Part shown: piece after piece, positions 16,694 to 25,336 of the stretch | Layout of the letters: every line of letters begins with the position of its first letter | Numbering within the stretch: position 1 is the stretch's first letter | NCBI GenBank assembly: GCA_024279865.1 | Contig: JAJRRC010000033.1 | Coordinates: 1 to 32,078 of the forward strand | Length of the DNA: 32,078 nt | Direction: 5' to 3' | From: Planctomycetota bacterium | Lineage (GTDB): Bacteria; Planctomycetota; Phycisphaerae; Phycisphaerales; Phycisphaeraceae | The notes under the pieces: generated by a model | The model's input: only the letters and a program-made list of their open reading frames with translations | Told to the model about the DNA's origin: nothing | The model's database searches: none | Made by a program: the position numbers and the translations under genes

Positions 16694-18718
16694 ATGTTGA
16701 AATGGTTTCGTTTATATAACAAAATTATTCTGGTTGTCGGTGGTTGCCTGTTGATGGTGGCTTTTTTGATTCAGCCGGTCTTGAGCATGTTCATGCCCAG
16801 CCCGAAGGGCCAGATTTTAGGCACGCTAGGCGACCGTGAGATTACGCTGGGGGATCAGCAGATTGCCGGTCGTGACCTAGGTGTGATTCGTCAGGCCAGT
16901 CCGATACTTGGGATGTTTACGCCTGAAGAGCCGCTGCAATGGATATTGATGCAGCACGAAGCTTCCCAGCTCGGCATTGAGGCCAGTGATTACGAACTCA
17001 CCGAATTGATTCACAATTTGGGTTTGACTAACACGATATTGAGTCAGGTCGCCAAGAGCTTTTTAATGACCGGGCCCCAAGTCCGTCAGACGCTTAAGCG
17101 TTGGTTGGTGGTTCAGCATTACAAAGAGTTGATCCAGGGTGCTTCCCATGAACCGGTGGTCCAAAAGCTACGTGCGTTGGGTGATCTGCAATTGCAATTG
17201 TCCCAGATATTGCCCCAGGCGCAAGGTTTTATGCGTCAGTATTACATGGGCATGTTTTACCAGCGTTTGGCTCAGGCCATGGCAGGGCAGCCTCGTTTGA
17301 GCCGTCCGTTGTTGGAGCATTTTGTCAGCGATCAGCAAATGTCGGTCAAAGTTGCCTTGGTTCCGATCAGTTCAGATCGTTATTTGGATCAAGTCAGTGA
17401 GCCAACAGAGGAACAGCTTGTCGATCTTTTTCAGAAGTACAAACAGGACCTTCCTGGCAGCACGAAGCCTTATGGTTTTGGTTATCGCATGGCAGACCGT
17501 GTTCAGATTGAATACCTGAGTTTGCCTGCTGACCGTATTGATTCCTTGGTGTCCGCGTCCGAAGCCGATGCGATCAATTACTACGATGCTCATCAAGACG
17601 AGTTTACCGAACAACTTCCCCCGCAAGCCCCTGCTCCTGAGGGCGAAGCTGCTGCCAAGCCCGCCACAGTCGTCAAAGCGTACGCTGATGTCCGGGACCA
17701 GATTCTCGATAGGCTCAAAAAAGAGGCTGTTCGTAAGCATGGCGATCAAATAATCAAGACCGCCCAGAATTTATTGTTGGCAGATGCCCGACGTTTGGCA
17801 ACCCGCAAGGGCTATCGGGTCTTGCCTAAGAATTTCAAACCCACCTCATTGGAAACCGTGGCTGTGGCGATCCAGAAGCAATTTGGCGTTTTGCCAAGTG
17901 TGGTGGTGGACGACCAGCATTGGCTGACGTTGGAGCAGTTGCGTGCGGTGCCTGGTTTGGGGACTGCGGGCGTGCTGGGTAAATCCCGTGTGCAGTTTGC
18001 GGATTATGCGATCAGTGTTCGAGAGATTGAGCGGAAAACGCCTCATCCTCAGGCTGCATTGCGTTTGCAGACAGGGTTGGTGAGCTTGCCGTTGGGTTCT
18101 TTTGATGGCAGTCGTTATTTGTTCCGCATTCGCAAAGCCCAGGGGACAAGGGTTCCAAAATCAATTTCTGAGGTTCGTGATCAAGTGGTCGCTGATGCTC
18201 GTAGGCTCAGTGCGTTTGATTTGGCATTGCAAGATCGTGACGCTTGGGTTAAACGTTTGGGAACCGATTCATTGCAGGTGATTGCCAAGGAACTGGGTGT
18301 GACGATTCATTCACCCGCTCCCTTTCAGCGACGGCGATTCATGTTCGGCGGCGCTGAAGTGCCTACCATCGAACCGGTGGGACAAGATGAACAATTTGTC
18401 GATGGTGTGTTTGAACTCGCTGACAAAGTCAGTGGTGATGACGCTTCGAAATTAGCAATCCTGCCAGTGGACAAACGTTCAGGCGTGGTTAGCTCCCCCT
18501 CGAATCTAACGACATACCTTGTGCGAGTGGATGATGTTCGCCCATTAACCCAAGCCCAGTTCACGAACATGGCCAGCCAGCCTGGTATCGGTGCTTCTCT
18601 GATGCCTCAAGGTTCTAATGCCTCAGATGACGGTTTAGCCAATGCTTTTTCAATGGAAGCATTAAGTCGTCGGCTAGGCTACAAGAGCGCTTTTGATGAC
18701 GATGACAAAACCAACTGA
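16694..18718 (+). CDS. PpiD/SurA-like membrane-anchored periplasmic chaperone
   Basis: This 674-residue protein starts with a short basic segment and one transmembrane helix (about 9-29) and is otherwise predicted to be periplasmic. The helical N-terminal part (about 60-200) and the stretch SASEADAINYYDAHQDEFTE (near 290) resemble the SurA/PpiD chaperone domain and its linker. A KAYADVRDQILDRLKKEA helix follows. I cannot see the catalytic motifs of a parvulin rotamase domain, so it may be a chaperone only. A Pro/Ala-rich insert separates the halves. The first possible start at 16652 precedes the likely transcription start; the ATG at 16694 with GGAG about 11 bases upstream is preferred. PpiD-like proteins assist folding of exported proteins. 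Confidence 0.75.
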   Translation: MLKWFRLYNKIILVVGGCLLMVAFLIQPVLSMFMPSPKGQILGTLGDREITLGDQQIAGRDLGVIRQASPILGMFTPEEPLQWILMQHEASQLGIEASDYELTELIHNLGLTNTILSQVAKSFLMTGPQVRQTLKRWLVVQHYKELIQGASHEPVVQKLRALGDLQLQLSQILPQAQGFMRQYYMGMFYQRLAQAMAGQPRLSRPLLEHFVSDQQMSVKVALVPISSDRYLDQVSEPTEEQLVDLFQKYKQDLPGSTKPYGFGYRMADRVQIEYLSLPADRIDSLVSASEADAINYYDAHQDEFTEQLPPQAPAPEGEAAAKPATVVKAYADVRDQILDRLKKEAVRKHGDQIIKTAQNLLLADARRLATRKGYRVLPKNFKPTSLETVAVAIQKQFGVLPSVVVDDQHWLTLEQLRAVPGLGTAGVLGKSRVQFADYAISVREIERKTPHPQAALRLQTGLVSLPLGSFDGSRYLFRIRKAQGTRVPKSISEVRDQVVADARRLSAFDLALQDRDAWVKRLGTDSLQVIAKELGVTIHSPAPFQRRRFMFGGAEVPTIEPVGQDEQFVDGVFELADKVSGDDASKLAILPVDKRSGVVSSPSNLTTYLVRVDDVRPLTQAQFTNMASQPGIGASLMPQGSNASDDGLANAFSMEALSRRLGYKSAFDDDDKTN

Positions 18719-19065
18719 GTTGCTTTCTAATTTTGAATGACCGCCAGCTAGACACTGCTTGGCATCTCCGCGCACGTGATTGGTGTATTGTTACTTGGAT
18801 GTATTTGTTCAAAGTCCTAAAGTTCTTTGCATAAATACTTACCGCTTTTGTTTGAATGATTCGTTTGAAAAACAGCCGCACGCTAACAGCGTGCGCGTCC
18901 GGGGTGGGGCGGCAAATAATGGCGCAAAAATCCCCATGAGACGCACAAAAAAAACCGTACGCTCGAATTGAGATGATTCACAAGGCTGATCCCAATGAAC
19001 CCCTCTGATGGGGTAAGGGCCAGATTCTGCTTCTTAGCAGAGAGGGGAGGTGAATGCCGCGAGCG
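18719..19065. other. Convergent gap with REP-like hairpin and inverted repeat
   Basis: These 347 bases separate the PpiD-like gene (plus) from the MetRS beta-like gene (minus). No gene is seen. It contains the second REP-like element (18875-18903) and, nearer the minus gene, an inverted repeat CCCCTCT (19000-19006) / AGAGGGG (19041-19047). The latter encloses smaller hairpins and could end minus-strand transcription although it lacks a T-run. Confidence 0.55.
18875..18903. repeat. REP-like hairpin, copy 2
   Basis: The hairpin GCACGC-TAACA-GCGTGC (18878-18894) is followed by GCGTCCGGGG. The 29-base unit matches 3183-3211 at 26 positions, with one compensated stem pair. Like copy 1 it lies between convergent genes. 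No RAYT-type transposase gene is present in the window. Confidence 0.75.
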
Positions 19066-19416
19066 TTAACCGACCGATGAGCCTGCTGGCACGGTTTTGC
19101 TCAGCCCCAGTGGAACGACATCCAAGACATTTTCGCCTTCGAGATGGCTTGCCGCCAGCAGCATGCCGTTGGATTCTTCACCGCGGATTTTGCGTGGTGC
19201 AAGGTTGACGACGACCACAATCTGTTTGCCGACAAGGTCTTGGGGTTGGCAATAGGCTTTGATCCCCGCACAGATTTGGCGGGTTTCTTCGCCTAGATCG
19301 ACTTGTAAAACCAGCAAGCGGTCGGCATTGGGATGGGTGATTGCTTCGACAATGGTGGCAATTCGCAGGTCGAGTTTCACGAAGTCATCGTAGGTAATTT
19401 CAGGTTTTGTTTGCAT
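19066..19416 (-). CDS. Free-standing tRNA-binding domain, MetRS beta-like
   Basis: This 116-residue protein is a single OB-fold tRNA-binding domain of the type found at the C-terminus of bacterial methionyl-tRNA synthetase (EMAP II/Trbp111 family). Recognisable parts are DFVKLDLRIATIVEAITHPNADRLLVLQVDLG, the ICAGIKAYC centre, and NLAPRKIRGEESNGMLLAA. In the fused form this domain dimerises the synthetase and helps bind tRNA. Here it is encoded alone, so it is either a separate MetRS subunit or an independent tRNA-binding protein of the CsaA/Trbp111 kind. The ATG at 19416 follows GGAGCTGAAG, a good ribosome binding site. Confidence 0.9.
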   Translation of the reverse strand: MQTKPEITYDDFVKLDLRIATIVEAITHPNADRLLVLQVDLGEETRQICAGIKAYCQPQDLVGKQIVVVVNLAPRKIRGEESNGMLLAASHLEGENVLDVVPLGLSKTVPAGSSVG

Positions 19417-19602
19417 CTTCAGCTCCAGTCATGGTGTAATGTGGGAAGAGTGTATCGAAGTTTGCCCTAGAGGCAAAGCATTGACATGGAAAAGATATAG
19501 CCACGAGAAACATAAAAAGGCACAAAAGCAGTGTGGAAAGGGTTCATCGGTTGCTTGGCCATCTTTTTTTAAAAGCAAGCGACTCTCAGCGAACAGATAA
19601 AT

Positions 19603-19627
19603 AAAAGGATTGAAAAGAAATCCTTTT
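19603..19627 (+). terminator. Terminator-like hairpin in the AsmA-like leader
   Basis: The perfect 9-base arms AAAAGGATT (19603-19611) and AATCCTTTT (19619-19627) enclose a seven-base loop, and the second arm runs into six T. It has the form of a weak intrinsic terminator on the plus strand. No plus-strand gene lies directly upstream, so if functional it would attenuate a transcript entering the AsmA-like gene. Confidence 0.4.
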
Positions 19628-19665
19628 TTGTGATTTGGAGTATTTTTGGCAGCGATTCTCCTTTT

Positions 19666-19690
19666 CCCCCCCCCCGGTCCCCCGGTCCCC
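19666..19690. repeat. C-rich tract with a run of ten C
   Basis: Ten consecutive C (19666-19675) are followed by two GGTCCCC-type units. The tract lies about 100 bases before the AsmA-like start. Such homopolymer runs are prone to length change and could alter promoter spacing; there is no direct sign that this happens. Confidence 0.6.
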
Positions 19691-19791
19691 GAGCTTCTCC
19701 CCTCGGCCTCTCCCTGGCAGCTTGGTGAATCGCTGCGGAATGGATTTTGCGTTTGTCTCAGTGTCCTCGACATCATGCCTTGACCGGGAAA

Positions 19792-22700
19792 ATGCCCCAC
19801 AGACGCGGTCTGCGCCAAGCGGGGTTGGTCCTGTTGATTTTGGTGATGGTGTTTGTCTGCTTGGCAGCCTATTTCACCAGACCCCGCCGTCTGGCTTCTT
19901 TGGCGGGAACTTTGCTTCATAGTCTGACGGGTGCTCAAGTGGAAATCAGTGAAGCTCGTATTCGCTGGGATGGCAGCATTGAACTGACCCACGTTCAAAT
20001 GATGCTAGACGAAGGGCCTGCTGCGTCTCGTCAATTGTTTGAAGTGGAGCGAATGGTAATTCACCATGACGTGCCTGAATTATTACGGGGGCGTTTTGTG
20101 GCTCGGTCGTTGACGTTTGTTCGACCGACCTTTTTCCTGACGGAAGACTTACAGACCAATCTTTTTAATTATCAATACCTTCCAAGGCCTCAACGTTTGA
20201 AAGACCCAGACCAAGTTGCTGAAAGGGGCAATCCAAATTTACCCAAGAATCTGCCTAATATTTTTATTCGTGACGGCGTGCTGGAACTAGCGGAGACGAA
20301 TCATGGCAGCATCTCGGTGGTGGGGACTTCCGTTTTCAACGGCAGCTTCTCGGCTGACCGTGGGAACTCGCATCTTTACTATTTTGCTTTGCGACAAACT
20401 CCTGATGATGCTGGCCATTTGCCGCAGTTTAAGGGTTTTGTGGACATGGATACGCTGGCGGTGGAGGCGACACTGACAGGGTTTTCGTTTGATGATCCCA
20501 AACGCAACTTGCTGCCTCGCCAATTACGCGACTGGTGGGATCGCTTGGCTCCCTCAGGCGAACTGCCCACGGTCCAAGTGGGCTATGATCCGGACCCGGA
20601 CGTGGGGTTCTTTGGTGTGCTGGAAGTAAGCGGCGCATCGTTGACGTTGCCTTACACAGAATCCAAAGCCCGTATGACCGTTCGGTCCGGTCACTTCAAA
20701 CTCACCGGCCGGGATATTCGTATTACCAATCTCGTTGGTCGCATTGAAGGCTTTGACTATACAATCAACGGTCAGGTCCATGGCTTTGGAGCTGATGCGC
20801 CCTTTGCATTGACCACACACATTGTTGGAGAAATACCCCAGAAACCTCGCTATACCCCTTGGTTCCCCCAAAAAGTTTCCAAAGCCTTTGAAGAACTCGC
20901 TCCCACAGGCTTGTTTGGAGCCAACGTGTTGGTTCAGCGAAAAGTAGCGGGTGGCCCGTTTACTTATGAAGGCTCAGTGGATATCAGTCAGGCCAGTGTT
21001 TGCTATGCTCGTTTCCCATACCCATTGACGCGTGTGCGTGGTGCTTTGCGGTTTAACGAGCAACAGCTTCGGATGATTAATCTTCGAGGCGACGGTCCCA
21101 CAGGTGGGCGATTGGTTCTCAATGCAACGTTGGAAGACCCGGTCCATTTTGGACCTGCGACGATTTCGATCACAGGCCGTCACTTGCCCATTGATAAATA
21201 TTTATTAGATGCCATGGCACCGAAGCATCGTCGGATGCTCGAAGGATTGTTCGATCCCACACATTACGCCAAGCTCACGGACCCGTCCACAAATATTCTC
21301 GCAACCCCCGAACAACACAAAAATTGGCAGCAAACCTATCAAGCCAACCAGCGGAAACTAGAGGCCAAGCCTGATGAGGCAGAGGTTAAAACGCTTCAAG
21401 CCCAACAGGCTGTGTTGGCGTTGCGGCTTCAACAGCCCGTGTTTAAATTGGGCGGGGTGACCAATATGCAGATGCGTTTGGAGAAGCCTGCCGGTAAAAA
21501 TTCCAAAGCGGTGGTGCATTCAGAATATGATTTGGCGGGTGTGAATTTACTGTTGAAGCATTGGGCGTTCCCGTTGCCGTTTGTAGCAGGGAAGTTTTAT
21601 CTGGGACCTGGGGGAGGCGGTTTGGTCGGCGGCAAGATCCGAGGCCTCACCGGCGGCACGGCCGTGGTGGAAGGGAAGATGTATTGGAAGTATTTCGGGG
21701 ATCGCAAACGCTTGATCCCCGATCTGAAATTCACAGGCTCTGATTTTCCTGTGGACCAATTGGCCTTGGCTTCGTTAAAACCCAAAACCCGCAAAATTCT
21801 TTCGCAGTTGCATGTGCAGGGGACGATTGATGCAGCGGGTTTGATTCAAGGCAACGATCAGGGCAACCCCCATATTACTTGTCAGGGCCATTTTCGAGAG
21901 GGTTCGGTTCGTCCGTTTGGCGGGGAATATGTGATTGATGGGATTGATGGCTATATCACAATTGCGGGTTCTCAGGTGTCTCTTTCAGACATGAAAGGTT
22001 CCCACGAGCAGGCTCGGTTTAAATTTTCAGGACCGGTGAGTGGTCCTGATGGGATGCAGTTAAAACTTTCGGGGCAATCATTGAAAGTTGAGCCGAAGGT
22101 TTTGGATCTGATTCCGCCGCACATGCCGTATCGGGCTTGGCTTGAGGAACAGATGAAACGGCTTGCCGTGCAGGGGGTCTTTGATGTGTATTGGACGCAA
22201 AGTTCCAATGAAGCGTCCACGGTGATCATCGAGCCCCGAACCGCGTCCTGTATTTGGCGAGGCAATCCCATTGAGTTGACCGACATGGGAGGCAGTATTC
22301 AAGTCCATGATCGCATGGTCCGCATTCGCCAGTGTCATGGACAGTACGGCAGCGGGAAGATGATCAGTGAAGGATACATCAACCTTGACGAGAAAACCCC
22401 CACGCTACACTTGTCCTTTGATGCGCAAAATCAAAAGTTTTGCAAAATGACCCGTGCCATGCTCCCCGTAGCAGTACTGACGGCGATTGATGCGTTGAAG
22501 CTCGAAGGGGGATACAAAGTCCGTAACGCTAAGTTTAGCTGGTCTCCCAATGCCACCCAAGGCGAACGGCTGGCCTTGCAAAGTAAGATTCATCTGGATC
22601 AGGCCACTGCCGTGGTGGGAGTGGATATCACCGAACTTGATGGCGAACTGATGGTGGACGTCAAACACATCGTTGGATCGCAATGGCCTCAGATGAAAAT

Positions 22701-23439
22701 GTCGCTCAAGGCCGATCGGTTGCGGGCGGGAGGTCGAATGATTTCACCTTTGTCCATGGTCATTGCCAATCATTCAAAGTACCCCGATCAACTTCAGATC
22801 GAACAGTTGTCGGGAATTTGTTATGAAGGTTTGCTCGAAGGGGCAGGCCAAATTGACATGGCTGACGGCGGCTTTGAATTTCGTTTGACGCTGGAAAATG
22901 CCAAATTCGAGCCTATTACAGATCCCCTAGGGGCAGAGGAATCGACCGCATCCCAAGCGGTTTTGTCTGCGGACCTGACCGTGGCGGGGAACCCCCATTC
23001 TTCAGAAGGTCGTCATGGCCGCGGCCGCATCGTGATTCAAAATGCTCGGATGTACGAACTACCACTGACAATGACCATGCTTCAAATTTTAAACCTGTCT
23101 GCGCCAACGGCTCGGGCGTTTGATCAGGCGGACGTTCAATTTATTCTTGACAATGACATTGTGGTCTTTGAAAAAATTTCTTTCATGTCGCCCTCACTTA
23201 ATATCATTGGCACTGGGACCATGCGTTATTCCGATACCAAATTAGACTTGCAAATGTATACCCAGAACCGCAATGGACCCAACCTTGGGCCCGTTTCAGA
23301 ACTCTTCAAAGTTTTTAAAAATGAACTGGTGACCATCCATGTCGCAGGGACCCTGGAAGAACCTCAGGCCACCGTCAAAAGTTTGGCAGGGATCAAACGC
23401 TCCGTCCGCGAAATTATTGGTAAACCCATTAAGAAATAG
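19792..23439 (+). CDS. Large AsmA-like envelope protein
   Basis: This 1215-residue protein has a basic N-terminus, one transmembrane helix (about 9-28) and a very long beta-rich remainder, as in AsmA/TamB/YhdP-type proteins that bridge the envelope and are implicated in lipid transport. The N-terminal stretch after the helix (LTGAQVEISEARIRWDGSIELTHVQ) and the C-terminal block with SPSLNIIGTGTMRYSDTKLDLQM and VAGTLEEPQATV are characteristic. A charged, Gln-rich helical insert lies near 510-555. I prefer the ATG at 19792, with GGGAA just upstream, over a TTG at 19747 that would add 15 residues. The gene ends in AAG-AAA-TAG, forming half of an inverted repeat with the convergent bioD. Confidence 0.8.
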   Translation: MPHRRGLRQAGLVLLILVMVFVCLAAYFTRPRRLASLAGTLLHSLTGAQVEISEARIRWDGSIELTHVQMMLDEGPAASRQLFEVERMVIHHDVPELLRGRFVARSLTFVRPTFFLTEDLQTNLFNYQYLPRPQRLKDPDQVAERGNPNLPKNLPNIFIRDGVLELAETNHGSISVVGTSVFNGSFSADRGNSHLYYFALRQTPDDAGHLPQFKGFVDMDTLAVEATLTGFSFDDPKRNLLPRQLRDWWDRLAPSGELPTVQVGYDPDPDVGFFGVLEVSGASLTLPYTESKARMTVRSGHFKLTGRDIRITNLVGRIEGFDYTINGQVHGFGADAPFALTTHIVGEIPQKPRYTPWFPQKVSKAFEELAPTGLFGANVLVQRKVAGGPFTYEGSVDISQASVCYARFPYPLTRVRGALRFNEQQLRMINLRGDGPTGGRLVLNATLEDPVHFGPATISITGRHLPIDKYLLDAMAPKHRRMLEGLFDPTHYAKLTDPSTNILATPEQHKNWQQTYQANQRKLEAKPDEAEVKTLQAQQAVLALRLQQPVFKLGGVTNMQMRLEKPAGKNSKAVVHSEYDLAGVNLLLKHWAFPLPFVAGKFYLGPGGGGLVGGKIRGLTGGTAVVEGKMYWKYFGDRKRLIPDLKFTGSDFPVDQLALASLKPKTRKILSQLHVQGTIDAAGLIQGNDQGNPHITCQGHFREGSVRPFGGEYVIDGIDGYITIAGSQVSLSDMKGSHEQARFKFSGPVSGPDGMQLKLSGQSLKVEPKVLDLIPPHMPYRAWLEEQMKRLAVQGVFDVYWTQSSNEASTVIIEPRTASCIWRGNPIELTDMGGSIQVHDRMVRIRQCHGQYGSGKMISEGYINLDEKTPTLHLSFDAQNQKFCKMTRAMLPVAVLTAIDALKLEGGYKVRNAKFSWSPNATQGERLALQSKIHLDQATAVVGVDITELDGELMVDVKHIVGSQWPQMKMSLKADRLRAGGRMISPLSMVIANHSKYPDQLQIEQLSGICYEGLLEGAGQIDMADGGFEFRLTLENAKFEPITDPLGAEESTASQAVLSADLTVAGNPHSSEGRHGRGRIVIQNARMYELPLTMTMLQILNLSAPTARAFDQADVQFILDNDIVVFEKISFMSPSLNIIGTGTMRYSDTKLDLQMYTQNRNGPNLGPVSELFKVFKNELVTIHVAGTLEEPQATVKSLAGIKRSVREIIGKPIKK

Positions 23440-23462
23440 TTTTTTTAAAGGCTCTATTTCTT
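23431..23462. terminator. Bidirectional inverted repeat built from two stop regions
   Basis: AAGAAATAG (23431-23439) and CTATTTCTT (23454-23462) are perfect 9-base arms around a 14-base loop containing seven T. The left arm is the end of the AsmA-like gene and the right arm is the end of bioD on the other strand, because both genes end with Lys-Lys-stop in the same codons. The stem is AT-rich, so it may be only a weak terminator. Confidence 0.45.
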
Positions 23463-24230
23463 CTTCCCTTTGAAGCGAGACTGTTTGAGCAGGTCCGGCC
23501 AATGCACCATGGCCAGGGCTTCAAAAATATCCTCAGGAATTTGACCCTTGGCAGGCCTCACGTCTTGGCATTGCGGGGCGACCGCCAAGACTTCGGTTTT
23601 GCACATTTTTCCCAGCCAACGTCGATTGGCTTCCATTGACGGGTCTGCGCGGTTCACGTCTGGCTCATGGCGATTCAACACAATGCCCGCAACGCGGCAA
23701 CCTGCGTTTTTCAAAAGCGCCACCGTCATGCCCGTATGATTCAATGTCCCCAGCCCTGCATCCGCCACGATTAAAACCGGATAGCCGACCGCTTTGATCA
23801 GGTCCAGCACTGTCCATTGAGGACGCTCAGAATCAAGGGGAACCCACAATCCGCCGACACCTTCGACGAGGAGGCAGTCATTTGTTTTTTCCAATTTCGC
23901 GAAGCTATCTGCGATGAGATTCATGTCCAGCCGTGGTTCTTCGGTTTCCCCTGCGACGGCTGGGGCCACGGGTTGGCGATAGCGAATGGGATTGATAATT
24001 TCAAGCGGTTGGCGACAGTCTGCAAAATGCGCGAGTGCTTCAGCATCAGGGCAGACCAGTCCTTCACGTTCTTTGCGACAGCCCGAGGCAATGGGTTTGC
24101 TCACGCCGACACCAAGCCCGGATTGTTTTAACAAAGAGGCAATGCCGCAGGCAATGGTGGTCTTGCCGACGTCTGTTCCAGTGGCGGTAATAAAAAGGCC
24201 AGGCTTGGTGAGGTTAAATGTTTTGGTCAT
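23454..24230 (-). CDS. bioD: ATP-dependent dethiobiotin synthetase BioD
   Basis: This 258-residue enzyme carboxylates and closes the ring of 7,8-diaminopelargonic acid to dethiobiotin, the penultimate step of biotin synthesis. The P-loop GTDVGKTT is at 18-25, the substrate region reads SKPIASGC, and the second conserved motif VEGVGGLWVPL is intact, as is the guanine/adenine-side NRHEP. The frame extends 21 codons upstream, but the ATG at 24230 gives the normal N-terminus; its ribosome binding site is poor. It is the last gene of the minus-strand set queG-kinase-bioD, 17 bases after the kinase. No other bio gene is nearby. Confidence 0.95.
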   Translation of the reverse strand: MTKTFNLTKPGLFITATGTDVGKTTIACGIASLLKQSGLGVGVSKPIASGCRKEREGLVCPDAEALAHFADCRQPLEIINPIRYRQPVAPAVAGETEEPRLDMNLIADSFAKLEKTNDCLLVEGVGGLWVPLDSERPQWTVLDLIKAVGYPVLIVADAGLGTLNHTGMTVALLKNAGCRVAGIVLNRHEPDVNRADPSMEANRRWLGKMCKTEVLAVAPQCQDVRPAKGQIPEDIFEALAMVHWPDLLKQSRFKGKKK

Positions 24231-24247
24231 AGTGGATCGCTTAAAAT

Positions 24248-25291
24248 TTATTGCAATGCCCAAAGTATAAAGAGGATTAAAACCATAGCCCAACCGATGA
24301 CCGCTGGCCAGAACATGCGTTCTTGTATCAAGCGTTGTTCGTGGTAATAGGGTTTGGTATCAGCATCAGTCTCGGTCTTTGTTGGCGTGGTGGTGGTGGG
24401 GGGGGTGGGGATTTTCCAGTTGAGTTTAAGTTGTGCTTTGAGGGGTGATTCGCCGTGGGACAGAGCTTTGAGGTCGTCCACCAAGTCGGCTGTATGGTCA
24501 TAGCGATGCTCACGATCCTTGGCCATGCACACTTCAATGATTTGACAGATTTCATAGCTCAGTCGCCCGTTGAGCGATTGAGCTGAGGGCAAGGGTTGTT
24601 TGAGGTGCATGGTCAAAACTTCTTGAGGCGTGGGTGCGTCAAAGGGAACTTTGCCTGTGAGCATGAAAAATATCGTTGCGCCAAAGCTATAAATATCAGC
24701 CCGAAAATCCACGTCATGGCCCGCGAGAATCTGATCAGGCGAAATATAATAAGGCGACCCAAGCACCTGTTTCACCCGTCCGGCCTGGGCTTGTTCGGGT
24801 TCATCAGCAATGTCCTTGGCGAGTCCCATGTCCGCGAGCTTGGCGGAGCCGTTACCGGTGAGCATGATATTTTGTGGTTTCACATCCCGATGGACCAAGC
24901 CTGCTTCGTGGGCATGATTGAGGCCTTGGGCGGTTTGTAAGAGGATGCTTAGAGCTTCTTCTTCATCGAATCGGATGATTTGCATGAGCCGTTCGTAGAC
25001 TGATTCGCCTTGGACGTATTCCATGACAAAGTAGTGAAAGTCTCCCGCCTGTCCTACGTCTAACGCGGAGACGATATGCGGGTGATTGAGTTTGGCTGCG
25101 GCTTTACCTTCTTTGTAGAACTGTTCGACGAAGCCTGGGCGTTGGGTCCATTGCTTGCCGAGTATTTTGATGGCGACGATTCGGTCGAGGCTCAATTGAC
25201 GAGCTTTGTAGACGGTGGCCATACCGCCTTCTCCAAGCTTGTTGAGAAGCTCGTAGCCGGGAATCTGTGGTGGGGGGGCTGTGTCAGTCAT
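24248..25291 (-). CDS. Membrane-anchored Ser/Thr protein kinase (PknB type)
   Basis: This 347-residue protein has a Hanks-type kinase domain (about 12-285), a Pro/Thr-rich linker and one C-terminal transmembrane helix (about 328-346) with no extracellular sensor. The glycine loop GEGGMATVYKA is at 20-30. Lys42 (AIK) and Glu61 are the ATP-anchoring pair, and the catalytic loop HRDVKPQN is at 134-141. The metal-binding motif reads DMG (154-156) instead of DFG, and the APE motif reads SPDQ (184-187). All catalytic residues are present, so it should be active. It sits between queG and bioD on the minus strand, 45 and 17 bases away, which suggests co-transcription. Confidence 0.94.
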   Translation of the reverse strand: MTDTAPPPQIPGYELLNKLGEGGMATVYKARQLSLDRIVAIKILGKQWTQRPGFVEQFYKEGKAAAKLNHPHIVSALDVGQAGDFHYFVMEYVQGESVYERLMQIIRFDEEEALSILLQTAQGLNHAHEAGLVHRDVKPQNIMLTGNGSAKLADMGLAKDIADEPEQAQAGRVKQVLGSPYYISPDQILAGHDVDFRADIYSFGATIFFMLTGKVPFDAPTPQEVLTMHLKQPLPSAQSLNGRLSYEICQIIEVCMAKDREHRYDHTADLVDDLKALSHGESPLKAQLKLNWKIPTPPTTTTPTKTETDADTKPYYHEQRLIQERMFWPAVIGWAMVLILFILWALQ

Positions 25292-25336
25292 AGGGGAATG
25301 CGATATGTTTTATTTTAGCATGGAGAAATAGAAGGT

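Larger units (their letters stand above)
19417..19791. other. Divergent gap upstream of the AsmA-like gene
   Basis: This 375-base stretch is presumed to contain the promoters of both flanking divergent genes. It holds a short hairpin followed by a T-run (19603-19627) and a C-rich tract (19666-19690). Reading frames present on either strand are low in family-like content and are probably spurious. The AsmA-like start may lie inside it at TTG 19747 if the longer form is used. Confidence 0.5.

Noticed and set aside
19635-19922. Plus-strand 95-codon frame through the C-rich tract
   Set aside because: It overlaps the AsmA-like start in another frame and has a Pro/Ser-rich low-complexity product.
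19429-19998. Minus-strand 189-codon frame across the AsmA-like leader
   Set aside because: It crosses the C-rich tract and the start of the AsmA-like gene, with a Gly/Gln/Ser-rich composition typical of a shadow frame.
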